In this document: one piece after another, positions 1 to 7,768 of the stretch
Layout: each line of letters opens with the position of its first letter
Numbering within the stretch: position 1 is the first letter of the stretch
Assembly (NCBI RefSeq): GCF_946902045.1
Contig: NZ_OX336253.1
Coordinates: forward strand, 2,170,001-2,234,000
Source: Neisseria sp. Marseille-Q5346
GTDB lineage: Bacteria > Pseudomonadota > Gammaproteobacteria > Burkholderiales > Neisseriaceae
DNA length: 64,000 bases
Direction: 5' to 3'
Notes under the pieces: generated by a model
The model's input: only the letters and a program-made list of their open reading frames with translations
The model's database searches: none
What the model was told of the DNA's origin: nothing
Program-made: the position numbers and the translations under genes

Positions 1-83
1 TTAACGGCGAATTTGTCGGCGGCTCCGACATTTTGATGGAAATGTACGAAGCCGGCGAACTGCAAGAATTGCTGAAAGCTTAA
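1..83 (+). CDS. Monothiol glutaredoxin (Grx4/GrxD family), C-terminal end only
   Basis: Only the last 26 codons are in the window. Reading in the frame that ends at TAA 81-83 gives NGEFVGGSDILMEMYEAGEL and then QELLKA. The GGSDIL segment is the glutathione-binding end of class II (CGFS) monothiol glutaredoxins, which carry and deliver Fe-S clusters in the cytoplasm. The CGFS active site lies upstream of the window and cannot be checked. An inverted DUS follows 38 bases after the stop and probably ends the transcript. Confidence 0.75.
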   Translation, partial: NGEFVGGSDILMEMYEAGELQELLKA

Positions 84-120
84 TTATCCACAATATTCCA
101 TAATGTAAAATTGTTGACAA

Positions 121-151
121 AGGCCGTCTGAAACCCTGATTCAGACGGCCT
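121..151. terminator. Inverted DUS pair (glutaredoxin/upp)
   Basis: AGGCCGTCTGAA (121-132) and its reverse complement (140-151) form a 12-bp stem with a 7-base loop, followed by TTT. It sits between the glutaredoxin stop and upp and probably terminates the former. Confidence 0.75.
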
Positions 152-229
152 TTCGCATGAATACGCACTTTGCGCGCCATGTGAAAAAAAGTATAATCCC
201 CCTCCATCAACGCAATTCGGAAAATCAAC

Positions 230-856
230 ATGAACGTTACCGTTATCAACCACCCTTTAGTCCGCCACAAACTCACGCTGATGCGTGAAGCGGATTGCAG
301 CACTTACAAATTCCGCACGCTTACCACCGAGTTGGCACGTCTGATGGCATACGAAGCCAGCCGTGACTTTGAAATTGAAAAATACATTATTGACGGCTGG
401 TGCGGTTCTATTGAAGGCGACCGCATCAAAGGCAAAACGCTGACTGTCGTCCCGATTTTGCGTGCCGGTTTGGGTATGCTCGACGGCGTACTCGACCTGA
501 TTCCGACTGCCAAAATCAGCGTTGTCGGCTTGCAGCGCGATGAAGAAACTTTGAAACCGGTTTCTTATTTTGAAAAATTTGTCGATAGCATGGACGAACG
601 TCCCGCGCTGATTATCGACCCAATGTTGGCGACCGGCGGCTCTATGGTTGCCACCATCGACCTTTTGAAAGCCAAAGGTTGCCGTAACATCAAAGCATTG
701 GTATTAGTTGCCGCTCCGGAAGGTGTGAAAGCCGTCAATGACGCGCATCCTGATGTAACCATCTACACTGCCGCGCTCGACAGCCACTTGAATGAACACG
801 GCTACATCATCCCCGGTTTGGGCGATGCCGGCGATAAGATTTTCGGTACACGTTAA
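230..856 (+). CDS. upp: Uracil phosphoribosyltransferase
   Basis: A 208-residue cytoplasmic salvage enzyme that makes UMP from uracil and PRPP. The PRPP-binding loop [11 protein letters not shown] is at about residues 128-138. The uracil-binding C terminus [13 protein letters not shown] ends the protein, as is usual for bacterial UPRTases. The length matches the family (about 208). It stands alone between two inverted-DUS terminators, so it is probably a single-gene transcript. The start ATG at 230 gives the expected N terminus ([15 protein letters not shown]). Confidence 0.98.
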   Translation: MNVTVINHPLVRHKLTLMREADCSTYKFRTLTTELARLMAYEASRDFEIEKYIIDGWCGSIEGDRIKGKTLTVVPILRAGLGMLDGVLDLIPTAKISVVGLQRDEETLKPVSYFEKFVDSMDERPALIIDPMLATGGSMVATIDLLKAKGCRNIKALVLVAAPEGVKAVNDAHPDVTIYTAALDSHLNEHGYIIPGLGDAGDKIFGTR

Positions 857-868
857 TTGAAATGTTTA

Positions 869-910
869 AGGCCGTCTGAAAAGTGTCAAACATCAATTTT
901 CAGACGGCCT
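869..910. terminator. Inverted DUS pair after upp
   Basis: AGGCCGTCTGAA at 869-880 and TTCAGACGGCCT at 899-910, with an 18-base loop, starting 13 bases after the upp stop. Confidence 0.7.
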
Positions 911-953
911 TGTTATATGGTTTGTTTTAAAATCCACATCAGAAAGGACAATC

Positions 954-1271
954 ATGAGCTTCCAAGACAATCTGGCCGCTATGCCTGCCATCGATCATTT
1001 GAGCGGCTTGGATATTCTCGATAAAGAGGGCAATGTGGTTCATCACATTCCCAATGTACCCGGCAAACAAGGCTCGCTCAAACTTTACCATGCTTTGGCG
1101 CAAGAGTTTGACGGTAAACTTGACGCAGCAGCGGCAGAACGCGGCTTGGCATGGTTTGCAGAACATGTTGCCGATGCCGAAGCCAATCCAGGCAAACATC
1201 CGAATATTGATTTACTGTTTAAAGTGAAGGCTGAAAATATCAGCCTGACTTTGAAACCATTGGTTGCTTAA
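954..1271 (+). CDS. Small conserved cytoplasmic protein, possibly DUF2322 family
   Basis: A 105-residue acidic protein with no signal peptide or membrane segment. It begins MSFQDNLAAMPAIDHLSGLD and has a central GNVVHHIPNVPGKQGSLKLY segment that may form a beta hairpin. AGAAAGGA lies just upstream of the ATG, which supports this start. It has its own terminator and lies between upp (same strand) and trxA (opposite strand), so the context does not suggest a role. I recall similar betaproteobacterial proteins being filed as DUF2322, but I could not check this. Function unknown. Confidence 0.75.
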   Translation: MSFQDNLAAMPAIDHLSGLDILDKEGNVVHHIPNVPGKQGSLKLYHALAQEFDGKLDAAAAERGLAWFAEHVADAEANPGKHPNIDLLFKVKAENISLTLKPLVA

Positions 1272-1283
1272 TGAATACAAAAA

Positions 1284-1318
1284 AGGCCGTCTGAAAACAA
1301 TTTTCAGACGGCCTTTTT
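1284..1318. terminator. Bidirectional inverted DUS terminator
   Basis: AGGCCGTCTGAA (1284-1295) and its complement (1303-1314) with an A-run before and T-run after. It lies between convergent genes: the small protein on + and trxA on -. Confidence 0.85.
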
Positions 1319-1332
1319 ATATGCTTAAAACC

Positions 1333-1665
1333 TTAAGCGATAGAAGCTTCAACGAATGCAGTCAGTTGACCTTTAGCCAATGCGCCGACTTTGGTTGCAA
1401 CGTTTTCGCCGTTTTTGAACACCATCAGGGTAGGGATGCCGCGAACGCCGAATTTGGCAGGAGTGGCTTCATTGTCGTCGATGTTGATTTTAACAACTTT
1501 CAGACGGCCTTGGAATTCGGAGGCGATGTCGTCCAAGATTGGGGCAATCATTTTGCAAGGGCCGCACCATGGTGCCCAGAAGTCCAGCAATACAGGTACA
1601 TCGGATTTCAAAACGTCTTGTTCGAAGCTGGCATCGCTGGAGTGGATAATCAATTCGCTGCTCAT
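1333..1665 (-). CDS. trxA: Thioredoxin
   Basis: A 110-residue cytoplasmic disulfide reductase with the classical active site WCGPC at residues 33-37, preceded by LLDFWAP, and the cis-proline segment [11 protein letters not shown]. Length and motifs are those of TrxA. Its reductase trxB is in the same window at about 48 kb, not adjacent. AAGGAAAC lies just upstream of the ATG. One DUS core lies inside the coding region (about 1499-1510, the QGRLKVV segment), so the uptake sequence is tolerated in a conserved fold. Confidence 0.98.
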   Translation of the reverse strand: MSSELIIHSSDASFEQDVLKSDVPVLLDFWAPWCGPCKMIAPILDDIASEFQGRLKVVKINIDDNEATPAKFGVRGIPTLMVFKNGENVATKVGALAKGQLTAFVEASIA

Positions 1666-1791
1666 GTTTGTTTCCTTTTGAATGGGGATCGATAAATATG
1701 TTGTTCAGAATAGTGGCAGACAGGGAAAATTTCAAGTGCCGCCACCCGGTAATAGTTTTTTTGAAATGCGCCTATCGCAATCTTTAAAGAT

Positions 1792-3357
1792 TCAGACGGC
1801 CTCTTGAACCATGTGGCCGGAGTGGGCAATCAAATGGCGCGTATAGTCGCTGCTTGGATTGGCAAACACATTTTCGCATTCGCCTTCTTCAACGATTTTG
1901 CCGTCTTTCAACACCATCACGCGATGGGAAATGGCGCGGATCACGGCGAGGTCGTGGCTGATGATGATGAAGGCGAGGCCGTATTCTTTTTGCAGGCCGC
2001 TGAGCAATTCAAGGATTTGTTGTTGCCATTGGACATCAAGCGCGCTGGTTGGTTCGTCCAATACGAGGATTTTCGGGCGGACAATGATGGCGCGGGCGAT
2101 GGCAAGGCGTTGGCGCTGGCCGCCGGAGAATGCGTGCGGATAGCGTTCGAGTGCGTCTTCGGGCAAGCCGACTTGTTTGAGGACTTCTTGAACACGGCGG
2201 CGCATTTCTTCGCGCGGCATACTGGGCTCGTGAACGCGCAAGGCTTCGGAAACGGTATCAAAGACGTTCATGCGCGGATTGAATGCGCCGAACGGGTCTT
2301 GGAACACCATTTGGATTTCGCGGCGCAATTCGTGTCGCCATGGCTCGCCGTTGATGTCCAGGCTGCCTTCGGAGTCGATAAGGTGCATAACGGCTTTGGC
2401 CAGCGTGGTTTTGCCGCAGCCACTTTCGCCGATGATGCCCAATGTTTCCCCTGATTTGAGATCGAAAGAAACGGGGTTGAGAATGGTTTTGTCGCGTTTT
2501 TTAAACCAGCCGTCTGATTCTTTGATGGAAAAGGCGATTTGTTCGGCCTTGAGTACGGTGGCTGGGTTTGCAGGTAAAGGAGCCACTTTGCGCATTGTGC
2601 CGGCGTTGAGCAACATTTTGGTGTATTCGTGTTGCGGATTGGCGAAGACTTCGTTTGCTTTGCCGGTTTCGAGGATGCGGCCGTTACGCATAACGGCGAC
2701 ATCATCGGCAAAACGGCGCACGAGGTTTAAGTCGTGCGTAATGTAGAGCATGGTCATGCCGTGTTCTTCCTGCAGGCGTGAGAGCAGATCGAGGATTTGG
2801 GCTTGGACGGCAACGTCCAAAGCGGTGGTCGGTTCGTCGGCAATCAGGAGCTTGGGCTGGGCTGATACGGCCATGGCAATCATGGCGCGTTGGCGTTGGC
2901 CGCCGGAAAGTTGGAAAGGGTATGCCTGGGCTTTTTGCTCGGGCTGGTGGATGCCGGTTTCGTCCAAGAGTTCGATAGCGCGCGCCCATGCCTGTTTTTT
3001 ATCCAAACCCAAATGCAGGGACAGGACTTCGGCGATTTGTTCGCCGACGCGCATGACGGGGTTGAGGGCGGTCATGGGTTCTTGAAACACCATGCCGATT
3101 TCGCGGCCGCGCAGTTTTTGCAGGGCGCGTTCGGGCTGGGTCAGCAGATCGGTTCCGCAATATTTCAGACGGCCTTCAAAGGTAACCATCGGATTCAGGC
3201 GCATGATGCCTTGCGACAATACGGTTTTGCCGCTGCCACTCTCGCCGACCAATGCCAGCTTGCGGCCGGGTTGCAAGGTCAGGTTGATATCGTGCAGGAC
3301 TTGCTTGCTCGGAAAGGAGCCGTTTAGGTTTTCGATTTCGAGTATCGGTGTCGTCAT
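1792..3357 (-). CDS. yejF: ABC transporter, fused double ATP-binding subunit (YejF/oligopeptide type)
   Basis: 521 residues with two ABC ATPase domains in tandem. The first has Walker A GESGSGKT (38-45), signature LSGGQRQR and Walker B LLIADEP. The second has Walker A GESGCGKT (about 310-317), signature FSGGQRQR and Walker B ILVLDEP. This fused form energises YejABEF-type peptide importers. The matching permeases yejB and yejE lie 14 kb away, and no yejA-like binding protein is in the window. I start at the ATG at 3357; further upstream the frame is made of DUS sequence. The C terminus QEAV and stop are encoded by a DUS. Confidence 0.9.
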   Translation of the reverse strand: MTTPILEIENLNGSFPSKQVLHDINLTLQPGRKLALVGESGSGKTVLSQGIMRLNPMVTFEGRLKYCGTDLLTQPERALQKLRGREIGMVFQEPMTALNPVMRVGEQIAEVLSLHLGLDKKQAWARAIELLDETGIHQPEQKAQAYPFQLSGGQRQRAMIAMAVSAQPKLLIADEPTTALDVAVQAQILDLLSRLQEEHGMTMLYITHDLNLVRRFADDVAVMRNGRILETGKANEVFANPQHEYTKMLLNAGTMRKVAPLPANPATVLKAEQIAFSIKESDGWFKKRDKTILNPVSFDLKSGETLGIIGESGCGKTTLAKAVMHLIDSEGSLDINGEPWRHELRREIQMVFQDPFGAFNPRMNVFDTVSEALRVHEPSMPREEMRRRVQEVLKQVGLPEDALERYPHAFSGGQRQRLAIARAIIVRPKILVLDEPTSALDVQWQQQILELLSGLQKEYGLAFIIISHDLAVIRAISHRVMVLKDGKIVEEGECENVFANPSSDYTRHLIAHSGHMVQEAV

Positions 3358-3362
3358 GGTCG

Positions 3363-3432
3363 TGGCCGTCTGAAAAGTTTGTTGATGACAGGTTTTCAGA
3401 CGGCCTGCATGAATCAAGGGGCCGTCTGAAAC
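3363..3432. repeat. Three clustered DUS between yejF and the acyl-CoA synthetase
   Basis: A GGCCGTCTGAA core at about 3364-3374, TTCAGACGGCCT at about 3394-3405, and a further GGCCGTCTGAA at about 3420-3430. The first two are inverted and could form a hairpin in the short gap between the two minus-strand genes. Confidence 0.7.
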
Positions 3433-3438
3433 AGCGGT

Positions 3439-4992
3439 TTAGTCTTGAAACTGTTCTTTGAGTTTGCGTTTTAACACTTTGCCGGTGGCATTGCGCGGCA
3501 GCTCGTCTTGGAAGATGATTTGTTTGGGGATTTTAAAGTTTGCCAGCAGGCCGCGCAGGTGGCTGCGGACTTCGGCTTCTTCCAGTTTCATGCCTTCTTT
3601 GAGTTGGATAAAGGCAATGATTTCTTCATCGGCGTATTGGTCTTTCACACCGATGACAGCGGCGGCTTCCACGGCATCGAGTTTGTAAATGGCTTCTTCG
3701 ATTTCGCGCGGATAGACGTTTTGGCCTTTGGAGATAATCAGGTCTTTTTTGCGGTCGACGATGAAGATGAAGCCGTCTTCGTCTATGGTGACAAAGTCGC
3801 CGGTTTTCAGCCAACCGTTGACGATGGTTTCATCTGTGGCGTCAGGCATATTGAGGTAGCCCTGCATGACTGAGCCGCCTTTGATGATGAGTTCGCCCAC
3901 TTCGCCGCGCGGCACTTCGATTAATTCGTCATCGACGGCTTTCACGGTCAAGCCGGGCAGGGCGACGCCGACGCTGGCGGTTTTTTGGCGCTCAGGCGTA
4001 TTGACGGCCACAACGGGCGAGCATTCGCTCAAGCCGTAGCCTTCCAGCAATTTGGCGCGCGGGAATTTGGCTTTGAAGTCGTCAATGGTTTGTCCGGCCA
4101 GAGGCGCGCCGCCGCTGATAAACAGGCGGACGCGGTTGAACCATCTGAAATACCAAGGGATTTTGGCTTTGCTCATGGCAGTGTAAATAGCCGGTACGCC
4201 GAGGAAAATGGTAGCGCGTTTGAGCAAAACCTGTTTCAACACGTTGGAGAATGGGAATACGGATTTGACCAAAATAATCGAGCAGGCTTGAGATATCGGC
4301 AGCAAAACCATGGCGGTCAGCGTAAAGCTGTGGAACATAGGCAAGAAGACGACGAAGCGGTCTTTTTGCGAAATTTGGAAAATTTGTTCGATACCTGAAA
4401 GGTTGGAAAACAGGTTGCTGTAACTGATTAATGCACCTTTTGGGTGGCCGGTTGTGCCGGAGGTGTAGATAATGTGCGCCAAATCGTTGATGGACGGCTG
4501 ACGGCTCAGATTCGGCTTGCCGGGGAATGTACGCGCGGCATCGAAATAGCTGTCATCGCCACTGGCGGCGTTGGTTTCACCAATCCAGATGATTTTATTG
4601 ACTTTGGTTTTGGTTTTGATGTTTTTGAGTTCTTTGGCCAACGGCGCGGATGCGAACATAAAGCGTGCGCCGCAGTCATTGAGGATGTAGGAAAATTCTT
4701 CGCTTTTCAAAAAGACGTTGAGTGGGACGGCTACCGCGCCGATAGAGGTAATAGCGAAATAGGCGGCAATAAATTCGGGAGAGTTGGAAACGACAAGGGC
4801 GACTCTGTCGCCATATTGTACGCCTTGGTGTTGCAGATAGGCGGCGACGGTTTCTACTTCGCGTTTGAGGGAGGAATAGTTGATTTTTTCTTTGTCGTTG
4901 AAAATGACTGTGCCTTTACCGTTTTTTTGGCAGGCTGCAGTCAGCATAGCGTAAAAATTAGGGTGGGTGTGCATTTCGGAGTTTGTGTCCAT
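3439..4992 (-). CDS. AMP-forming acyl-CoA synthetase (FadD-like)
   Basis: A 517-residue enzyme of the ANL superfamily that activates a carboxylic acid, probably a medium- or long-chain fatty acid, to its CoA thioester through an acyl-adenylate. The P-loop YTSGTTGHPKGA is at residues 176-187. Later come the GYGLSECSP adenine-binding motif, WLKTGDF, the hinge VDRKKDLI and a C-terminal catalytic lysine in NATGKVLKRKL. The length is that of the stand-alone synthetases. The substrate cannot be read from sequence. It lies upstream of yejF on the same strand, with DUS between, so it is probably a separate transcript. Confidence 0.88.
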   Translation of the reverse strand: MDTNSEMHTHPNFYAMLTAACQKNGKGTVIFNDKEKINYSSLKREVETVAAYLQHQGVQYGDRVALVVSNSPEFIAAYFAITSIGAVAVPLNVFLKSEEFSYILNDCGARFMFASAPLAKELKNIKTKTKVNKIIWIGETNAASGDDSYFDAARTFPGKPNLSRQPSINDLAHIIYTSGTTGHPKGALISYSNLFSNLSGIEQIFQISQKDRFVVFLPMFHSFTLTAMVLLPISQACSIILVKSVFPFSNVLKQVLLKRATIFLGVPAIYTAMSKAKIPWYFRWFNRVRLFISGGAPLAGQTIDDFKAKFPRAKLLEGYGLSECSPVVAVNTPERQKTASVGVALPGLTVKAVDDELIEVPRGEVGELIIKGGSVMQGYLNMPDATDETIVNGWLKTGDFVTIDEDGFIFIVDRKKDLIISKGQNVYPREIEEAIYKLDAVEAAAVIGVKDQYADEEIIAFIQLKEGMKLEEAEVRSHLRGLLANFKIPKQIIFQDELPRNATGKVLKRKLKEQFQD

Positions 4993-5073
4993 ATTGTGTC
5001 GATTGATGTACGGTTTCGATGAACCGTTTATTTCGAAGGATAGGTTTTACATCCTATCGGTAAAATAAGCAAG

Positions 5074-5103
5074 AGGCCGTCTGAAAATACTTTCAGACGG
5101 CCT
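5074..5103. terminator. Inverted DUS pair
   Basis: AGGCCGTCTGAA (5074-5085) and TTCAGACGGCCT (5092-5103) with a 6-base loop. It is placed downstream of the tatD-side small reading frame and upstream of the acyl-CoA synthetase. Confidence 0.7.
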
Positions 5104-5146
5104 TGAGCTTTGCTGGGCTTAGGAAAGCAATATTTTGAATTTAAAC

Positions 5147-5293
5147 TTATTTATTGTGTTGATGGGAATATTCCCATTCTTCAAAGTCTGCCGTTCGGAA
5201 GATAGTGCAAGCCGATTGCGTTTCTGTCTCAAGCCATTTCGAGTTTACCGCTGTGTTTGAGGCAGAATCCGGATAACGGGTAGGCAGAGCCAA
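5147..5293 (-). CDS. Possible small open frame or gene remnant after tatD
   Basis: In the same frame as tatD, past its TAG stop, a further 48 codons stay open from a TTG (5293) to TAA (5147-5149). The reading is LALPTRYPDSASNTAVNSKW and then about 28 more residues ending EEWEYSHQHNK. Codon use looks like the neighbours. There is no ATG and no convincing ribosome binding site. It may be the decayed end of a lost gene, a small protein, or chance. This is the only coding-like content in the 319-base gap between tatD and the acyl-CoA synthetase. Confidence 0.25.
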   Translation of the reverse strand: MALPTRYPDSASNTAVNSKWLETETQSACTIFRTADFEEWEYSHQHNK

Positions 5294-5311
5294 TGTTAGA
5301 GACTTTGAGAC

Positions 5312-6097
5312 CTAGCCGTTGTTCAGACGGCCATCGGGTACTTTCTTAAACAGGCGATAGAAATTGTCGCTGGTGTTTTGTGCCAATGTTTCCAAGCTCT
5401 CGCCGCGCAGATTGGCTAAGAACTCGGCTGTATAGCGGACGTAGGAAGGCTCGTTTTGTTTGCCGCGTTTGGGAACCGGCGCGAGGAAGGGCGCATCGGT
5501 TTCTACCAAGATTCTATCGGCAGGGACGTATTTGGCGGCTTCCTGTATTAGCGGCGCGTTTTTAAACGTCACAATGCCGGAGAAGGAGATGTATAACCCT
5601 AAATCCAAAGCGGCTTTGGCAAAGGCGACGTCTTCAGAGAAGCAATGAATCACGCCGGAATTAGTGTGGCATTCTTTCAAAATTCGCAACGTGTCTTCGG
5701 CCGCATCGCGCGTGTGGACGATAACGGGCAGGCCGCTTTCGTTGGCTGCTTGGATATGGTCGGCAAAGCGTTGATGTTGCCATGACAAATCGCCTTTGCA
5801 CCAGTAATAGTCCAAACCGGTTTCGCCGATACCGACGATTTTGGGATGTTTGGCTGCCTCTACCATTTCGGCAATGGTAAATTCTTCTGCTTCTTGGCTG
5901 TCGGGATGTATGCCGATGGTGCAGTAGATGTGGTCGTTTGCCTGAGCAATGTCGAAGACTTCGGCAAAACTTTGTTTGCTGACGCTGATGGCAAGCGCCT
6001 GTTTGACGCTTTGCGCTTCCATATTGGCAAAGACTTCGGGCAGGCGGTCTTTTAAGCCGTTAAAATTGAGATGGCAGTGTGAATCGATTAAATACAT
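5312..6097 (-). CDS. tatD: TatD-family metal-dependent hydrolase
   Basis: A 261-residue cytoplasmic TIM-barrel hydrolase. It has the family's N-terminal metal ligands in DSHCHL (residues 5-10), then GIGETGLDYYW, a VHTRDA strand and the ETDAPFLAP motif. TatD-family proteins act as 3'-5' DNases. I use the ATG at 6097: it puts DSHCHL at the N terminus as in other members, and a longer frame would add 16 unrelated residues. It ends a holB-pilZ-tatD run with a gap of only 4 bases after pilZ. The C terminus contains a DUS core (DGRL). Confidence 0.92.
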   Translation of the reverse strand: MYLIDSHCHLNFNGLKDRLPEVFANMEAQSVKQALAISVSKQSFAEVFDIAQANDHIYCTIGIHPDSQEAEEFTIAEMVEAAKHPKIVGIGETGLDYYWCKGDLSWQHQRFADHIQAANESGLPVIVHTRDAAEDTLRILKECHTNSGVIHCFSEDVAFAKAALDLGLYISFSGIVTFKNAPLIQEAAKYVPADRILVETDAPFLAPVPKRGKQNEPSYVRYTAEFLANLRGESLETLAQNTSDNFYRLFKKVPDGRLNNG

Positions 6098-6101
6098 GGT
6101 G

Positions 6102-6455
6102 TTACAGGGTAAAAGTAGTGCGGTCGCTGCGCAGGCGCGGGCCAAGCTCGGCTTCGATCAGGTTTTTTGCCTGCAGGCAGCTTTCGTGTTCGGAGAATGC
6201 AAGGCCTACGCCTTTGGGACGGTGGGCTGAAGTGCGCGCCGGATTGATCCAAACGACTTTTGTTGGCAGGAAGCGTTTGGGATAGTCGGCGATTTCGACG
6301 GCCAAGAGGATGTCTTCGCCTAGTGAGAATACGTCATCGGTCGGTACGAACAGGCCGCCGTGTTCTAAAAACGGCATATAGCAGTTGTACAACAGGTTGG
6401 GGTCTTTGAGTTGCAAAGCCAACATCTTCGCCGGAATGTCTTTTTTATTCATCAT
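6102..6455 (-). CDS. pilZ: PilZ domain protein (type IV pilus assembly)
   Basis: A 117-residue single-domain protein matching the Neisseria PilZ length. Neisseria PilZ is required for type IV pilus biogenesis and differs from c-di-GMP receptors. Consistent with that, the RxxxR...DxSxxG ligand motif is not seen here; the centre reads GGLFVPTDDVFSLGEDILL. The N terminus could be either Met of MMNKKD. It lies between holB (10-base gap) and tatD, an arrangement found in many gamma- and betaproteobacteria. Confidence 0.9.
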   Translation of the reverse strand: MMNKKDIPAKMLALQLKDPNLLYNCYMPFLEHGGLFVPTDDVFSLGEDILLAVEIADYPKRFLPTKVVWINPARTSAHRPKGVGLAFSEHESCLQAKNLIEAELGPRLRSDRTTFTL

Positions 6456-6465
6456 TGATTACCTG

Positions 6466-7446
6466 TTAGGGTTTGTTTTGCCAAAAATCTAAATATTCGA
6501 TAAGCAGATACTCAAGCTGCATTTTAACACTCAAGGTATGGTATCCGTAAGGGTTGAGCGCGTTCAGACGGCCCAATAGGGCAAACAGCTTGCGTGAATC
6601 GGTTTTAGAGGCCCTCTGAAGCAGGGCTTGGGCATGGTGCGGATAATAAAGTGGCGCCATGCTTTGTTGTGCCAAGCCGACATCTATCAGCCATTTTTGC
6701 AGCCAGTCGATGAAAATGGCCAGCGGTTGTTTTTGTTTGTCGAACGCGGCGGCGTAGTCGAGTATGGCCAACAGGCGCGGGGCAGCCAGCAGCGTCAGCA
6801 ATTCTTCGCGCAATGCGTCCAATTCGGGAGTCGGTGTGAATAAAGGCGCGCCGCTGTGGAATGCCAACAAGGCTTCGGCATTTTCCACGCCCTGTTGGCG
6901 CAGGTATGCCGCAGCCTGCTCATGGGTAGGCGAGGGTAGCACCATCTGGCGGCAACGGCTTTTGATGGTAGGCAGGAGTTTGTCGCGCGCATGGGTAACG
7001 AGCAGGAAAACGACGTGTTGCGGCGGCTCTTCCAGAGCTTTCAACAAACCGTTTGCCGCCTGTGTGTTCATGCTTTCAGCCGGATGCACCAATACCACGC
7101 GCAGTCCGCCGCGGACAGCGGTCAGGTAAATGTTTTCCACAATATCGCGCACGGCATCGATTTTGATTTGCAGGAGTTTGCGTCCTGTTGCCTCGCCTTC
7201 GGGAATTTCCGGCGTGAGTTCGTAAAAGTCGGGATGCGTGTTTTGGCTGAACAAATGGCACGAAGCACACTCGCCGCAGGGTTCATGGCCGGACTTGGGC
7301 GATTCGCACAGCAATGCCTGCGCGACAAAGCGGGCAAATTCGGTTTTGCCGGTATTTTCTTTGCCAGTAAACAGCCAGGCGTTGGGACGGTTTTGCCAAT
7401 GGGCGGCGAGCTGTTGCCATTGGGTTTCATGCCATGGGTAAATCAT
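6466..7446 (-). CDS. holB: DNA polymerase III subunit delta'
   Basis: A 326-residue clamp-loader subunit with a Walker A-like GKENTGKT (28-35), four zinc-ligand cysteines (C50, C60, C63, C66) and a KALEEPP segment typical of DnaX/HolB AAA+ proteins. The C-terminal third has the collar-domain pattern. It is first in the run holB-pilZ-tatD. The upstream intergenic region contains two perfect DnaA-box consensus sequences, described separately. Confidence 0.95.
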   Translation of the reverse strand: MIYPWHETQWQQLAAHWQNRPNAWLFTGKENTGKTEFARFVAQALLCESPKSGHEPCGECASCHLFSQNTHPDFYELTPEIPEGEATGRKLLQIKIDAVRDIVENIYLTAVRGGLRVVLVHPAESMNTQAANGLLKALEEPPQHVVFLLVTHARDKLLPTIKSRCRQMVLPSPTHEQAAAYLRQQGVENAEALLAFHSGAPLFTPTPELDALREELLTLLAAPRLLAILDYAAAFDKQKQPLAIFIDWLQKWLIDVGLAQQSMAPLYYPHHAQALLQRASKTDSRKLFALLGRLNALNPYGYHTLSVKMQLEYLLIEYLDFWQNKP

Positions 7447-7486
7447 ATCGTTTGGGAACTATTAGGTAGGTAGTTATTATACTCTC

Positions 7487-7516
7487 AGGCCGTCTGAAAA
7501 AGGTTTCAGACGGCCT
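7487..7516. terminator. Inverted DUS pair upstream of holB
   Basis: AGGCCGTCTGAA (7487-7498) and TTCAGACGGCCT (7505-7516), 6-base loop, with AAA before and TTT after. It could terminate minus-strand transcription from the MFS gene before holB. Confidence 0.75.
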
Positions 7517-7581
7517 TTAATAAACTGCCTAAAAATTAACCAAATATCGTTTTTCTTTTAAATATCAATGATTAAGCTTAC

Positions 7582-7744
7582 TTATTCACAGCCTTTGCAC
7601 ACGCTTGTTTGGGAAAAATGTGCATTTTGTTTGGCGGTAAAGTTGTGCTTAAAATTTAGGCAGTCCTGTTTTTTAATGTTAAATCAGACAGTAATCTGAT
7701 TTATGCACAGGCTGTCCACGCGATTGAACAGTGAAAATGTGCAT
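7582..7744. repeat. 44-bp imperfect direct repeat with DnaA-box consensus
   Basis: Copy A 7582-7625 and copy B 7701-7744 align without gaps at 32 of 44 positions. Each begins with a perfect TTATNCACA (TTATTCACA and TTATGCACA) and ends AAAATGTGCAT. They lie 119 bases apart in the 322-base AT-rich gap between the MFS gene and holB. No gene is visible in the gap. The repeats could bind DnaA or another regulator; they are too few to claim an origin. Confidence 0.6.
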
Positions 7745-7768
7745 GGTGGGGATACATTTCAGACAGCC

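Noticed and set aside
1804..2454. A 216-codon plus-strand frame opposite yejF
   Set aside because: It is antisense to the strongly conserved second ATPase domain and has no ribosome site.
7517..7768. Replication origin
   Set aside because: Only two perfect DnaA boxes, with no dnaA, dnaN or gidA nearby and no clear unwinding element; reported only as a repeat.
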